A stretch of DNA of 64,000 nucleotides from NCBI GenBank assembly GCA_051881615.1, contig JBJEQF010000016.1:1-64000 (forward strand). Reading direction: 5' to 3'. The number at the start of each line of letters is the position of its first letter. The first letter of the stretch is position 1. A program made the translations under genes and the position numbers. This document shows, piece by piece, positions 51,684-58,610 of this stretch. The notes below the pieces were generated by a model, which was not told where the DNA came from, searched no databases, and was given only the letters and a program-made list of their open reading frames with translations. The stretch is from CAMFTQ01 sp051881615 (GTDB lineage: Bacteria > Bacillota > Clostridia > Oscillospirales > Acutalibacteraceae).

Positions 51684-51704
51684 ATACAACCATCCGGATA
51701 TGCT

Positions 51705-52583
51705 TTATTTTTCTGTACCCATAAAGAAAAGCGCAATAGTACCCGGTCCCGAGTGAGTGCCGATTGTAGGACCTATGAAGTTTATCACAACATTTTTTAC
51801 ATTCAGCTTTTCCTTTACCTGCTTTGCAACGTATTGTGCGTCAGCCTCTGCATCGCCGTGACTTATGAATACCGTCTGCTGCTCAGGATTTATCGCTGTT
51901 TCCTGCATTTTCTTTACAAGTGCGTCAAGCGACTGACGTCTGCCCCTTACCTTTGACACAGGGATTAAATGGCCCTCGTTGTCAACGTGAAGTACAGGCT
52001 TTATATTGAGCGCACTGCCAAGGACAGCCGCAGCCGCCGATACTCTGCCGCCACGCTTTAAGTGGAATAAATCGTCAACGGTAAACCAGTGGCAGAGATG
52101 ATCTCTGTTTTCAAGCACCCACTTTTCAAGCTCGTCAATAGTCATACCCTCACGCTTTTTCTGTACGCAGTAATACGCAAGCAGACTTTCACCCATTGAA
52201 GCGGCGAGAGAATCAACTACTACTATTTTTCTGTCCGGGTATCTTCCCATCATTTCCTCAGCGGCAAGCGCACCGTTTCTACAGGTAGAGCTTAAACCTG
52301 ATGAAAACGCAAGATAAAAAATATCCTGTCCGTTTTTAAGGAAAGGCTCAAAATAATCGCAAAAATCGGCAGGACTAAGCGCCGCCGTTGTGCTTGCAGC
52401 TCCGTTTCTTTGATGAGCGTAAAACTGTTTTATGTCCATATCCCTGTGGTCAGGGTAGTCCTTGTACTCCTTATCATTCATAACAAAGGTCATAGGCATA
52501 ACAAAAAGCTCAAGCTCCTTTTCAAGCTCGGGTGTTATGTCGCAGTTTGAGTCGGTGATAAGTACATAGCTGTTGTTATTCAT
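51705..52583 (-). CDS. DegV-family fatty-acid-binding protein
   Basis: 292 residues. DSNCDITPELEKE at the N terminus, LAFSSGLSSTCRNGAL with the lipid carboxylate-binding Ser, VVDSLAASMGESLL, and the C-terminal GPTIGTHSGPGTIALFF are DegV/FakB hallmarks. FakB proteins present fatty acids to a FakA kinase; no fakA is in the window. First gene of the minus-strand operon with the exporter. ATG with AGGAGG upstream. Confidence 0.92.
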   Translation of the reverse strand: MNNNSYVLITDSNCDITPELEKELELFVMPMTFVMNDKEYKDYPDHRDMDIKQFYAHQRNGAASTTAALSPADFCDYFEPFLKNGQDIFYLAFSSGLSSTCRNGALAAEEMMGRYPDRKIVVVDSLAASMGESLLAYYCVQKKREGMTIDELEKWVLENRDHLCHWFTVDDLFHLKRGGRVSAAAAVLGSALNIKPVLHVDNEGHLIPVSKVRGRRQSLDALVKKMQETAINPEQQTVFISHGDAEADAQYVAKQVKEKLNVKNVVINFIGPTIGTHSGPGTIALFFMGTEK

Positions 52584-52699
52584 ACAGTGTGCCTCCTTGA
52601 TAAATATTCAGAATTTGTATTTTATAATAAAAGGTTATTATATATAAATCTATTGTACCCTGTAACGCTCTGTATATAATAATTTTCTGCTTTTATGCG

Positions 52700-52728
52700 T
52701 TGACACAGGCGTTTTAAAGGTATATAAT
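52700..52728 (+). promoter_or_regulatory. Promoter of putative antisense RNA, copy 1
   Basis: Perfect TTGACA (52700-52705), 17 bp, TATAAT (52723-52728). Confidence 0.88.
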
Positions 52729-52734
52729 AATGTC

Positions 52735-52822
52735 ACAGGGATAACCGTTAAAAGCGGTTAGCCATTAGAGATTTATTTTATTTGTAATAATCGTCCAAGT
52801 GCCGTTGGGCGGTTATTTCTTT
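52735..52822 (+). ncRNA. Putative antitoxin antisense RNA, copy 1
   Basis: Predicted from a perfect promoter to a hairpin AATCGTCCAA / TTGGGCGGTT (52789-52798, 52805-52814; G-T pairs included) followed by ATTTCTTT, about 88 nt. Its 3' end overlaps the last codons of the minus-strand peptide gene, and it is fully complementary to the downstream part of that mRNA. Expression and exact ends are inferred. Confidence 0.72.
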
Positions 52823-52884
52823 ATATGTTTAATGACTTCACAAAGTGGTATCAATAAAATTATCAATAAAACTGTTTCAGTCAT
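52813..52884 (-). CDS. 23-residue hydrophobic peptide, putative type I toxin, copy 1
   Basis: ATG at 52884, TAA at 52813-52815. The peptide begins MTETVLLIILLIPLCEV and ends IKHIKK: a short acidic head, a hydrophobic core long enough to enter a membrane, and a basic tail, as in known membrane-acting type I toxins. GGGGGTGAT lies six bases upstream but is paired in a hairpin. Copy 2 differs only by Pro13 to Thr, while other codon changes are synonymous, which supports translation. Too short for routine gene calling; toxicity is inferred. Confidence 0.72.
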   Translation of the reverse strand: MTETVLLIILLIPLCEVIKHIKK

Positions 52885-52890
52885 CAATAT

Positions 52891-52911
52891 CACCCCCATT
52901 CTGTGGGAGTG
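52891..52911 (-). promoter_or_regulatory. Hairpin sequestering the Shine-Dalgarno, copy 1
   Basis: Minus strand CACTCCC / GGGGGTG (7 bp, one G-T pair, 7-nt loop); the right arm is the ribosome site of the peptide gene. Keeps translation off unless remodelled. Confidence 0.75.
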
Positions 52912-52942
52912 CTAACCGCCTTACTATCCCTGTAACAAAACA

Positions 52943-52971
52943 ATTATAATATATATTTACTTATTTTACAA
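52943..52971 (-). promoter_or_regulatory. Promoter of the putative toxin mRNA, copy 1
   Basis: Minus strand TTGTAA (52966-52971), 17 bp, TATAAT (52943-52948). Converges on the antisense promoter. Confidence 0.82.
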
Positions 52972-52980
52972 TAATTAACA

Positions 52981-53029
52981 GATAAAAAAGAAATACACCG
53001 TAGGAGTTTAAATCAGCTTGCGGTGTATT
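52981..53029 (-). terminator. Terminator of the copy 2 toxin mRNA
   Basis: Minus strand AATACACCG / CGGTGTATT (9-bp stem, 20-nt loop) followed by TCTTTTTT. It places the end of the copy 2 transcript about 280 nt from its promoter. Copy 1 has no equivalent before degV. Confidence 0.65.
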
Positions 53030-53056
53030 GACATATCGACAGAAAACATATATAAT
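53028..53056 (+). promoter_or_regulatory. Promoter of putative antisense RNA, copy 2
   Basis: Perfect TTGACA (53028-53033), 17 bp, TATAAT (53051-53056). The spacer differs from copy 1 but both boxes and the distance are retained. Confidence 0.88.
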
Positions 53057-53062
53057 AATGTC

Positions 53063-53150
53063 ACAGGGATAACCAATTAAAGCGGTTAGCCCAAGAATGT
53101 ACTTATACTTAATTTAACCGTTCTTGTGCCGGCAAGGACGGTTATTTTTT
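53063..53150 (+). ncRNA. Putative antitoxin antisense RNA, copy 2
   Basis: From promoter to the hairpin AACCGTTCTTG / CAAGGACGGTT (53116-53126, 53133-53143) followed by ATTTTTTT, a clear intrinsic terminator. The stem sequence differs from copy 1 but still pairs over 11 bp, while the loop core TGCCG is the same in both: covariation supporting a real RNA. Confidence 0.78.
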
Positions 53151-53213
53151 TATATGTTTAATGACTTCGCATAGCGTTATCAATAAAATTATCAATAAAA
53201 CTGTTTCAGTCAT
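53142..53213 (-). CDS. 23-residue hydrophobic peptide, putative type I toxin, copy 2
   Basis: ATG at 53213, TAA at 53142-53144. Same peptide as copy 1 except Thr at position 13. Compared with copy 1, codons 14, 15 and 23 differ silently. GGGGGTGAT precedes the start and is again locked in a hairpin. It has its own minus-strand promoter and terminator. Confidence 0.74.
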   Translation of the reverse strand: MTETVLLIILLITLCEVIKHIKK

Positions 53214-53218
53214 AACAT

Positions 53219-53239
53219 CACCCCCATTCTATGGGAGTG
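53219..53239 (-). promoter_or_regulatory. Hairpin sequestering the Shine-Dalgarno, copy 2
   Basis: CACTCCC / GGGGGTG as in copy 1; only one loop base differs. Confidence 0.75.
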
Positions 53240-53270
53240 CTAACCGCCTTACTATCCCTGTAACAAAACA

Positions 53271-53299
53271 ATTATAATATACTTTTACCGAATTTACAA
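53271..53299 (-). promoter_or_regulatory. Promoter of the putative toxin mRNA, copy 2
   Basis: Minus strand TTGTAA (53294-53299), 17 bp, TATAAT (53271-53276). Spacer largely different from copy 1, boxes identical. Confidence 0.83.
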
Positions 53300-53421
53300 T
53301 ATTTTGCAAAAAATACACATAACAAAATCTGTATATTGAAAACCTGCTGATATAGTGATAAAATTAGTTGAAGTGTATATCTATATTGTTAAATAAGAAT
53401 TAAAATTCACTCGTTTTGTCG

Positions 53422-53427
53422 TATAAT
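53422..53427 (+). promoter_or_regulatory. -10 element upstream of the dehydratase activase
   Basis: TATAAT 33 bp before the GTG start. No good -35 is visible at the right distance. Confidence 0.45.
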
Positions 53428-53460
53428 TATTTGAATGTATATCCTTTTGGAGGGGTTATT

Positions 53461-56358
53461 GTGAGATTAGGCTTGGATATTGGTTCAACAACGATTAAGT
53501 GCGTTGTTTTAGATGATGACAATAAGCTGATTTACAGTACATATGAAAGGCACTTTTCACAGATTACGCAGAAAATTGCAGAAATCCTTGGCACTGTAAG
53601 GCAAAAGGTAAACGGTGTTGAAAATGCCCTTGTCGCTCTGTCAGGCAGTGCAGGAATGGGCGTTGCGCAAAGCTGCGGTATTGAATTTGTGCAGGAGGTT
53701 TACGCAACAAGAGTTGCGGCAAACACGTTTATCCCCGGCACAGATGTAGTAATCGAGCTTGGCGGCGAGGACGCAAAAATACTTTTTCTGACAAACGGTA
53801 TGGAGGTCAGAATGAACGGCACGTGCGCAGGAGGTACGGGTGCGTTTATCGACCAGATGGCTACTCTTTTAAATGTTCCTCTTGAAAGCCTTGACGAGCT
53901 TGCTTCACAGCACGAAAAAACATACACAATAGCTTCACGCTGCGGTGTTTTTGCAAAAACAGATATTCAACCGTTGTTAAATCAGGGCGCAAGAAAAAGC
54001 GATATTGCCGAAAGCATATTCTGTGCCGTTGTAAATCAGACGGTGGCAGGACTTGCACAGGGCAGAGAGATAAAGGGCAAGGTTGTATATTTAGGCGGAC
54101 CGCTTACGTTTATGTCACAGCTGAGAAAGCGGTTTGACAAGGTGCTTGACACAAAGGGTATATGCCCCGAAAATTCGCTTTACTATGTAGCCTGCGGTGC
54201 GGCTTTGTGCGCAACACAGCAAATAGATTTTGACAAAACGACAGAAAAGGTAAAAACCTACCACGCAAGCGGCAGCTTTGCATTTAATCAGCCGTTATTT
54301 ACAGACGAAAAGTCATACAACGACTTTAAGCTTCGCCACAGCAGGGCAACCGTAGAGCAGAAAAGCCTTGAAGGCTACAAGGGCAAAGCATACATAGGAA
54401 TGGACGCAGGCTCTACAACTGTTAAGACTGTAGTTTTAGGAGAAAACGGCGAGCTTCTCTATTCAAAATATATGCCCTCAAAGGGAAATCCCGTTGAGCT
54501 TATCAAGGGCTGTCTTGAAGAGATTTACTCAATCTGCCCCGACATTGACATAGCAGGCTCGGCTGTAACAGGCTACGGCGAGGATATTATAAAAAACGCC
54601 TTCTCGGTAGATATAGGAGTTGTAGAAACTATAGCTCACTTTACGGCGGCTAAGTTTTTTATGCCTGATGTTGAATTTATTATCGACATCGGCGGTCAGG
54701 ATATTAAATGCTTTAAAATACGCAACGGTGCAATCGACAACATTTTCTTAAACGAGGCTTGCTCGTCAGGCTGCGGCAGCTTTTTGCAGACGTTTGCAAA
54801 TGCTCTCGGCTACTCTATTGCCGACTTTGCAAATTTAGGACTTTTTGCAAAGCAGCCTGTTGACTTAGGCTCACGCTGTACCGTATTTATGAATTCCTCG
54901 GTTAAGCAGGCGCAAAAGGACGGCGCAACTATTGAGGATATTTCGGCAGGTCTGTCACTTAGCGTTGTTAAAAATGCGCTTTACAAGGTAATAAGAGCGT
55001 CAAGTCCCGAGGAGCTTGGCAGACGAATTGTTGTTCAGGGCGGTACGTTCTTAAACGACGCTGTTTTACGTGCCTTTGAGCTTGAGATGGGCGTTGAGGT
55101 TATCCGCCCGAATATTGCAGGACTTATGGGTGCATACGGTGCGGCGCTTTACTCAATGAGCAAATCAGACGGCAAAAGCACAATTATCACAAAGCAGGAG
55201 CTTGACAGCTTTGAGCATAAAATTTCTGTTGTCAACTGCGGTCTTTGCCCCAACAACTGCCGACTTACGGTAAACTCCTTCTCGGGCGGTAAGAAGTTTA
55301 TTGCAGGCAATCGCTGTGAACGTCCTGTTACTAAAAAAGCACCTGACGACAGCCTTAATATGTATAGCTACAAGCTAAGGCTCTTGGAGGAATACAAGCC
55401 TGTAAAGGGCAAAAGAGGTAAAATCGGACTGCCCCTCGGTCTTAATATGTACGAGCTTCTGCCGTTCTGGCACACGTTCTTTACAAGCCTTGGCTTTGAG
55501 GTAGTACATTCGCCGTATTCAAGCAGAAAGCTTTACACCTTAGGACAACAGACTATACCGTCAGACACGGTATGCTTCCCGGCAAAGCTTATGCACGGTC
55601 ATATACAGTCGCTCATAAACGACGGCGTTAAGACTATCTTTTACCCCTGTCTTTCATACAACATTGACGAGGGACTGGGAGATAATCACTATAACTGCCC
55701 TGTTGTTGCATATTACCCCGAGGTTATCAAAAACAATATGGGCGATATTGAAAAGGTAACGTTTATAAAGGATTACTTAGGTATCCACCGCAAAAAGGAC
55801 TTCCCTAAAAAGGTGCACGAAGCACTCAGCAAATATTTTGACGATATTACGCTTGGCGAGGTTAAAAACGCCGCCGCCAAGGCATATGACGAGTATGACA
55901 GATACTTTGAAAGAGTGCGCAAGCAGGGCGATGAAATCATTAAGCAAGCCGAAGAAAAAGGAATGCAGATTATCGTACTGTCGGGCAGACCGTACCATAT
56001 TGACCCCGAAATCAACCACGGCATTGACAAGCTGATAGCAGGCTTTAACGTGGCTATTGTGTCGGAGGACGTTGTTTCCTGTCGTGTAGAAAAATTCAGA
56101 ACCACTGTTTTAAATCAGTGGACATATCATTCACGTCTTTATGCAGCCGCTAAGTACATAAGCGACAAGGACAATATGAACCTCGTTCAGCTTGTTTCAT
56201 TCGGCTGCGGAGTTGACGCAATCACAACAGACGAGGTAAGAGAAATTCTTGAAAAAAGCGGAAAGATTTACACACAGATTAAAATTGACGAAATAACAAA
56301 CCTCGGCGCAGTCAAAATCCGCCTGCGCAGTCTGCTTTCGGCTATCGGCAAGGACTAA
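53461..56358 (+). CDS. Fused acyl-CoA dehydratase activase-like protein (two ASKHA domains plus DUF2229-type region)
   Basis: 965 residues. Start is GTG 53461 with GGAGGGG five bases upstream, giving MRLGLDIGSTTIK; the frame is open back to 53416. Two BadF/BcrA-type ATPase domains are in tandem (about 1-255 and 310-570), each with DxGSTT and the two cysteines that hold a shared [4Fe-4S] cluster: GTCAGGTG and SRCGVFAK in the first, ACSSGCG and SRCTVF in the second. The C-terminal third has CGLCPNNC and GRPYHID. Such activators inject electrons, driven by ATP, into a partner dehydratase or related cluster protein, likely the next gene. Confidence 0.88.
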   Translation: MRLGLDIGSTTIKCVVLDDDNKLIYSTYERHFSQITQKIAEILGTVRQKVNGVENALVALSGSAGMGVAQSCGIEFVQEVYATRVAANTFIPGTDVVIELGGEDAKILFLTNGMEVRMNGTCAGGTGAFIDQMATLLNVPLESLDELASQHEKTYTIASRCGVFAKTDIQPLLNQGARKSDIAESIFCAVVNQTVAGLAQGREIKGKVVYLGGPLTFMSQLRKRFDKVLDTKGICPENSLYYVACGAALCATQQIDFDKTTEKVKTYHASGSFAFNQPLFTDEKSYNDFKLRHSRATVEQKSLEGYKGKAYIGMDAGSTTVKTVVLGENGELLYSKYMPSKGNPVELIKGCLEEIYSICPDIDIAGSAVTGYGEDIIKNAFSVDIGVVETIAHFTAAKFFMPDVEFIIDIGGQDIKCFKIRNGAIDNIFLNEACSSGCGSFLQTFANALGYSIADFANLGLFAKQPVDLGSRCTVFMNSSVKQAQKDGATIEDISAGLSLSVVKNALYKVIRASSPEELGRRIVVQGGTFLNDAVLRAFELEMGVEVIRPNIAGLMGAYGAALYSMSKSDGKSTIITKQELDSFEHKISVVNCGLCPNNCRLTVNSFSGGKKFIAGNRCERPVTKKAPDDSLNMYSYKLRLLEEYKPVKGKRGKIGLPLGLNMYELLPFWHTFFTSLGFEVVHSPYSSRKLYTLGQQTIPSDTVCFPAKLMHGHIQSLINDGVKTIFYPCLSYNIDEGLGDNHYNCPVVAYYPEVIKNNMGDIEKVTFIKDYLGIHRKKDFPKKVHEALSKYFDDITLGEVKNAAAKAYDEYDRYFERVRKQGDEIIKQAEEKGMQIIVLSGRPYHIDPEINHGIDKLIAGFNVAIVSEDVVSCRVEKFRTTVLNQWTYHSRLYAAAKYISDKDNMNLVQLVSFGCGVDAITTDEVREILEKSGKIYTQIKIDEITNLGAVKIRLRSLLSAIGKD

Positions 56359-56378
56359 AATAAAGGAGCGTGAAACTT

Positions 56379-57704
56379 ATGGCTGAGTTAAAATATGACA
56401 AAACAGGACGCCTTATCTTTACAAAGGAAATGAAAGAGGAGTACACACTTTTAGCTCCTATGATGGCGCCTATTCACTTTACGCTTATATGCAATGTTTT
56501 CACCCACTACGGCTACAAGGTTGTACTGCTCGACACAGACGGCCCCGAAATTGCCCAGACAGGTCTTAAATACGTTCATAACGACACCTGCTATCCTGCA
56601 CTGCTCGTTATCGGTCAGCTTATAAATGCGCTTGAAAGCGGAAAATATGACGTAAACAAAACAGCCCTGATGATTACCCAGACGGGCGGCGGCTGTCGTG
56701 CGTCAAACTACATTCATCTGCTCAGAAAGGCTCTTAAAAAGGCAGGACTTGAACAGGTGCCGGTTGTATCTCTTAACCTTTCGGGACTTGAAAAAAACGA
56801 AGGCTTTTCGCTGACGTTACCTATGATTAGAAGAATTATCGCAGGTCTTGTTTACGGCGACGTGCTTATGCTTTTAAGCAATCAGACAAAGCCGTATGAG
56901 GTAAATAAGGGCGAGAGTATGAAGCTCGTGCAGAAATGGACAGACGACCTTTCAAAGCAATTTGCAAAGGGCGAGGGCTTTGCAAATAATGAAATGGACA
57001 AAAATCTTGATGAAATCGCAAAATCCTTCTCTGAAATAAAGCTTAATAAAACAAACAAAATCAAGGTCGGCATTGTCGGCGAGATTTACGTAAAATACGC
57101 TCGTCTTGGCAACAACGATTTAGAGGATTTTCTGGCACAGCAGGACTGCGAGGTTTGTCTGCCGGGAATTATGGGCTTTGCGCTGTTCAAGGTTGACAAC
57201 CGCTTAGAGGACATAAAGCTCTACGGCGGCAATAAGCTTAAGTACAAGGTTATAAAAATTCTGTTTGACTACTTGGAGTCTATGGAAGAAAAGATGATCA
57301 AATATACCGCAAAGCACGGCTTTGTACCGCCGTCGGCCTACAAGCACACAAAAAGCCTTGTCAAGGGAGTTATCGGCTACGGCAGTAAAATGGGCGAGGG
57401 CTGGCTGTTAACAGCAGAAATGCTTGAGCTTGCCGAATCAGGCTTTGAAAACATAGTCTGCGCACAGCCGTTTGGCTGTCTGCCGAATCACATAAACGGC
57501 AAGGGCGCAATCAGAAAAATTAAAAGCATTAACCCAAAGGCAAACATTGTTGTTATTGACTACGATCCGGGCGCACCGAGAGTAAATCAGGAAAACAGAA
57601 TTAAGCTGATGCTTGCAGTTGCCAAGGAGCAGCTGGAAAGCACAGAAAACTCCGATAATCAAACGAAAGCAGAAACAAAAACAGCGGCAGAAGCACATAA
57701 ATAA
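56379..57704 (+). CDS. 2-hydroxyacyl-CoA dehydratase-like iron-sulfur protein, partner of the activase
   Basis: 441 residues from the ATG at 56379 (AAAGGAG upstream; GTG 56370 abuts it). Three conserved Cys in HNDTCYPA, TGGGCRASNY and AQPFGCLPNH are candidate cluster ligands. The C-terminal VVIDYDPGAPRVNQENR is typical of this family. Substrate unknown: 2-hydroxyacyl-CoA dehydratases and double-cubane reductases share the architecture. It starts 20 bp after the activase, and the C-terminal 20 residues are low-complexity. Confidence 0.82.
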   Translation: MAELKYDKTGRLIFTKEMKEEYTLLAPMMAPIHFTLICNVFTHYGYKVVLLDTDGPEIAQTGLKYVHNDTCYPALLVIGQLINALESGKYDVNKTALMITQTGGGCRASNYIHLLRKALKKAGLEQVPVVSLNLSGLEKNEGFSLTLPMIRRIIAGLVYGDVLMLLSNQTKPYEVNKGESMKLVQKWTDDLSKQFAKGEGFANNEMDKNLDEIAKSFSEIKLNKTNKIKVGIVGEIYVKYARLGNNDLEDFLAQQDCEVCLPGIMGFALFKVDNRLEDIKLYGGNKLKYKVIKILFDYLESMEEKMIKYTAKHGFVPPSAYKHTKSLVKGVIGYGSKMGEGWLLTAEMLELAESGFENIVCAQPFGCLPNHINGKGAIRKIKSINPKANIVVIDYDPGAPRVNQENRIKLMLAVAKEQLESTENSDNQTKAETKTAAEAHK

Positions 57705-57866
57705 AAGTGTTTCATAAATAGTGCTTAAACTCCGCTATTATATAATTCTTTCTATATTTGTTTTTTCTTTATAGAATACATCTTTAACAAAGTCTTTATC
57801 GACACAATGCGTTGACTTCTTCGGTACGTTTTTATTCAGTTTTTCGTTTCGTGAAAGGCCACCACA

Positions 57867-57904
57867 TTTTTCATTATTCATTTTTCATTATTCATTATTC
57901 ATTC
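57867..57904 (+). repeat. Short tandem TTCATTATTCAT repeats
   Basis: About three imperfect units of TTTTTCATTATTCA. They lie in the 321-bp gap between the dehydratase gene and spoVAE, which otherwise holds only AT-rich sequence and a terminator. Confidence 0.7.
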
Positions 57905-57925
57905 TCTTGCAGAAGATAAAAGCAC

Positions 57926-57954
57926 CGGCTCCCTGTTTTTGGGAGCCGTTTTTT
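57926..57954 (+). terminator. Terminator of the activase operon
   Basis: CGGCTCCC / GGGAGCCG, 8-bp stem, 7-nt loop, followed by TTTTTT. Confidence 0.9.
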
Positions 57955-58025
57955 CTTTTGAGGGCGAAAAGCCGCCGCAATTATTATCTGTCATCTGTAC
58001 GTTATTATTTCTTATCCTATAATAT

Positions 58026-58382
58026 TTACGACTTGTCCCCCGGCTTTGAAAAGACAGACGCAATAAGTCCGAAAATTATCGCCGCTGTTATGCCTGCCGC
58101 CGCCGCTGTCAGACCGCCTGTCAATACGCCCAACAGTCCCCTTGACATAACCTCTTCCTTAACTCCCTCGGCTATTGCATAGCCAAAGCCTGACAAAGGT
58201 ACGGTTGCTCCTGCTCCGGCAAAATTCACAATCGGCTCATATATTCCTATTGCGCCCAAGGCTACACCTATTACAACATAGGCTACAAGTATTCGGGCAG
58301 GAGTAAGCTTTGTTTTGTCAATCAATATCTGACCGATTACACAGATAAGTCCTCCCACCCAGAAGGCATTAAAATATTCCAC
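58026..58382 (-). CDS. spoVAE: Stage V sporulation protein AE (SpoVAE-type), orphan
   Basis: 118-residue membrane protein: FWVGGLICVIGQILIDKTKLTPARILV at the start, GIYEPIVNFAGAGATVPLSGFGYAIAEGVKEE in the middle. SpoVA proteins move dipicolinic acid across spore membranes. In most spore formers this gene is next to spoVAC and spoVAD; neither is here, so either they lie elsewhere or this is a relocated paralogue. GTG start with AAAGGGTGG upstream. Minus strand, alone between two plus-strand operons. Confidence 0.88.
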   Translation of the reverse strand: MEYFNAFWVGGLICVIGQILIDKTKLTPARILVAYVVIGVALGAIGIYEPIVNFAGAGATVPLSGFGYAIAEGVKEEVMSRGLLGVLTGGLTAAAAGITAAIIFGLIASVFSKPGDKS

Positions 58383-58544
58383 GTTACCACCCTTTTCAGT
58401 TATTTATCAATGTTATGTGTATTTTTTCGGTATTTATTCACCCACAGCAATAAGAAAAGCCTTTGAAATGTGATAATTATATGAATAATTGTGACTATTA
58501 TTTAAAATTTTCTCAAAAGTATGTTTTTTCCTGTGAATTTGTTG

Positions 58545-58550
58545 TATAAT
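58545..58550 (+). promoter_or_regulatory. -10 element upstream of the Gld-type ABC operon
   Basis: TATAAT about 60 bp before the first gene; the -35 region is T-rich and weak. Confidence 0.5.
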
Positions 58551-58610
58551 CATACTGGCTTATTCGGCGGATATACTTTTCCGCCAAAAAAGGTATAAGG
58601 AGTGAACATA

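Larger units (their letters stand above)
52700..52971. repeat. Type I TA-like module, copy 1 (272 bp)
   Basis: Copy 1 of a tandem duplication; promoter-to-promoter length is 272 bp, the same as copy 2, at an offset of 328 bp. Ends form long inverted repeats: ACAGGGATA (52735-52743) with TATCCCTGT (52925-52933) and GCGGTTAGC (52754-52762) with GCTAACCGC (52911-52919). The toxin-strand RNA would therefore pair its own 5' and 3' ends. Confidence 0.88.
53028..53299. repeat. Type I TA-like module, copy 2 (272 bp)
   Basis: Second copy with the same parts: inverted ends ACAGGGATA (53063-53071)/TATCCCTGT (53253-53261) and GCGGTTAGC (53082-53090)/GCTAACCGC (53239-53247). Peptide gene, ribosome-site hairpin and promoters are highly conserved; the segment 53091-53115 has diverged freely from copy 1. 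Confidence 0.88.

Noticed and set aside
57907..58182. 91-codon plus-strand ORF overlapping spoVAE
   Set aside because: It begins inside the terminator and is antisense to a recognisable SpoVAE.
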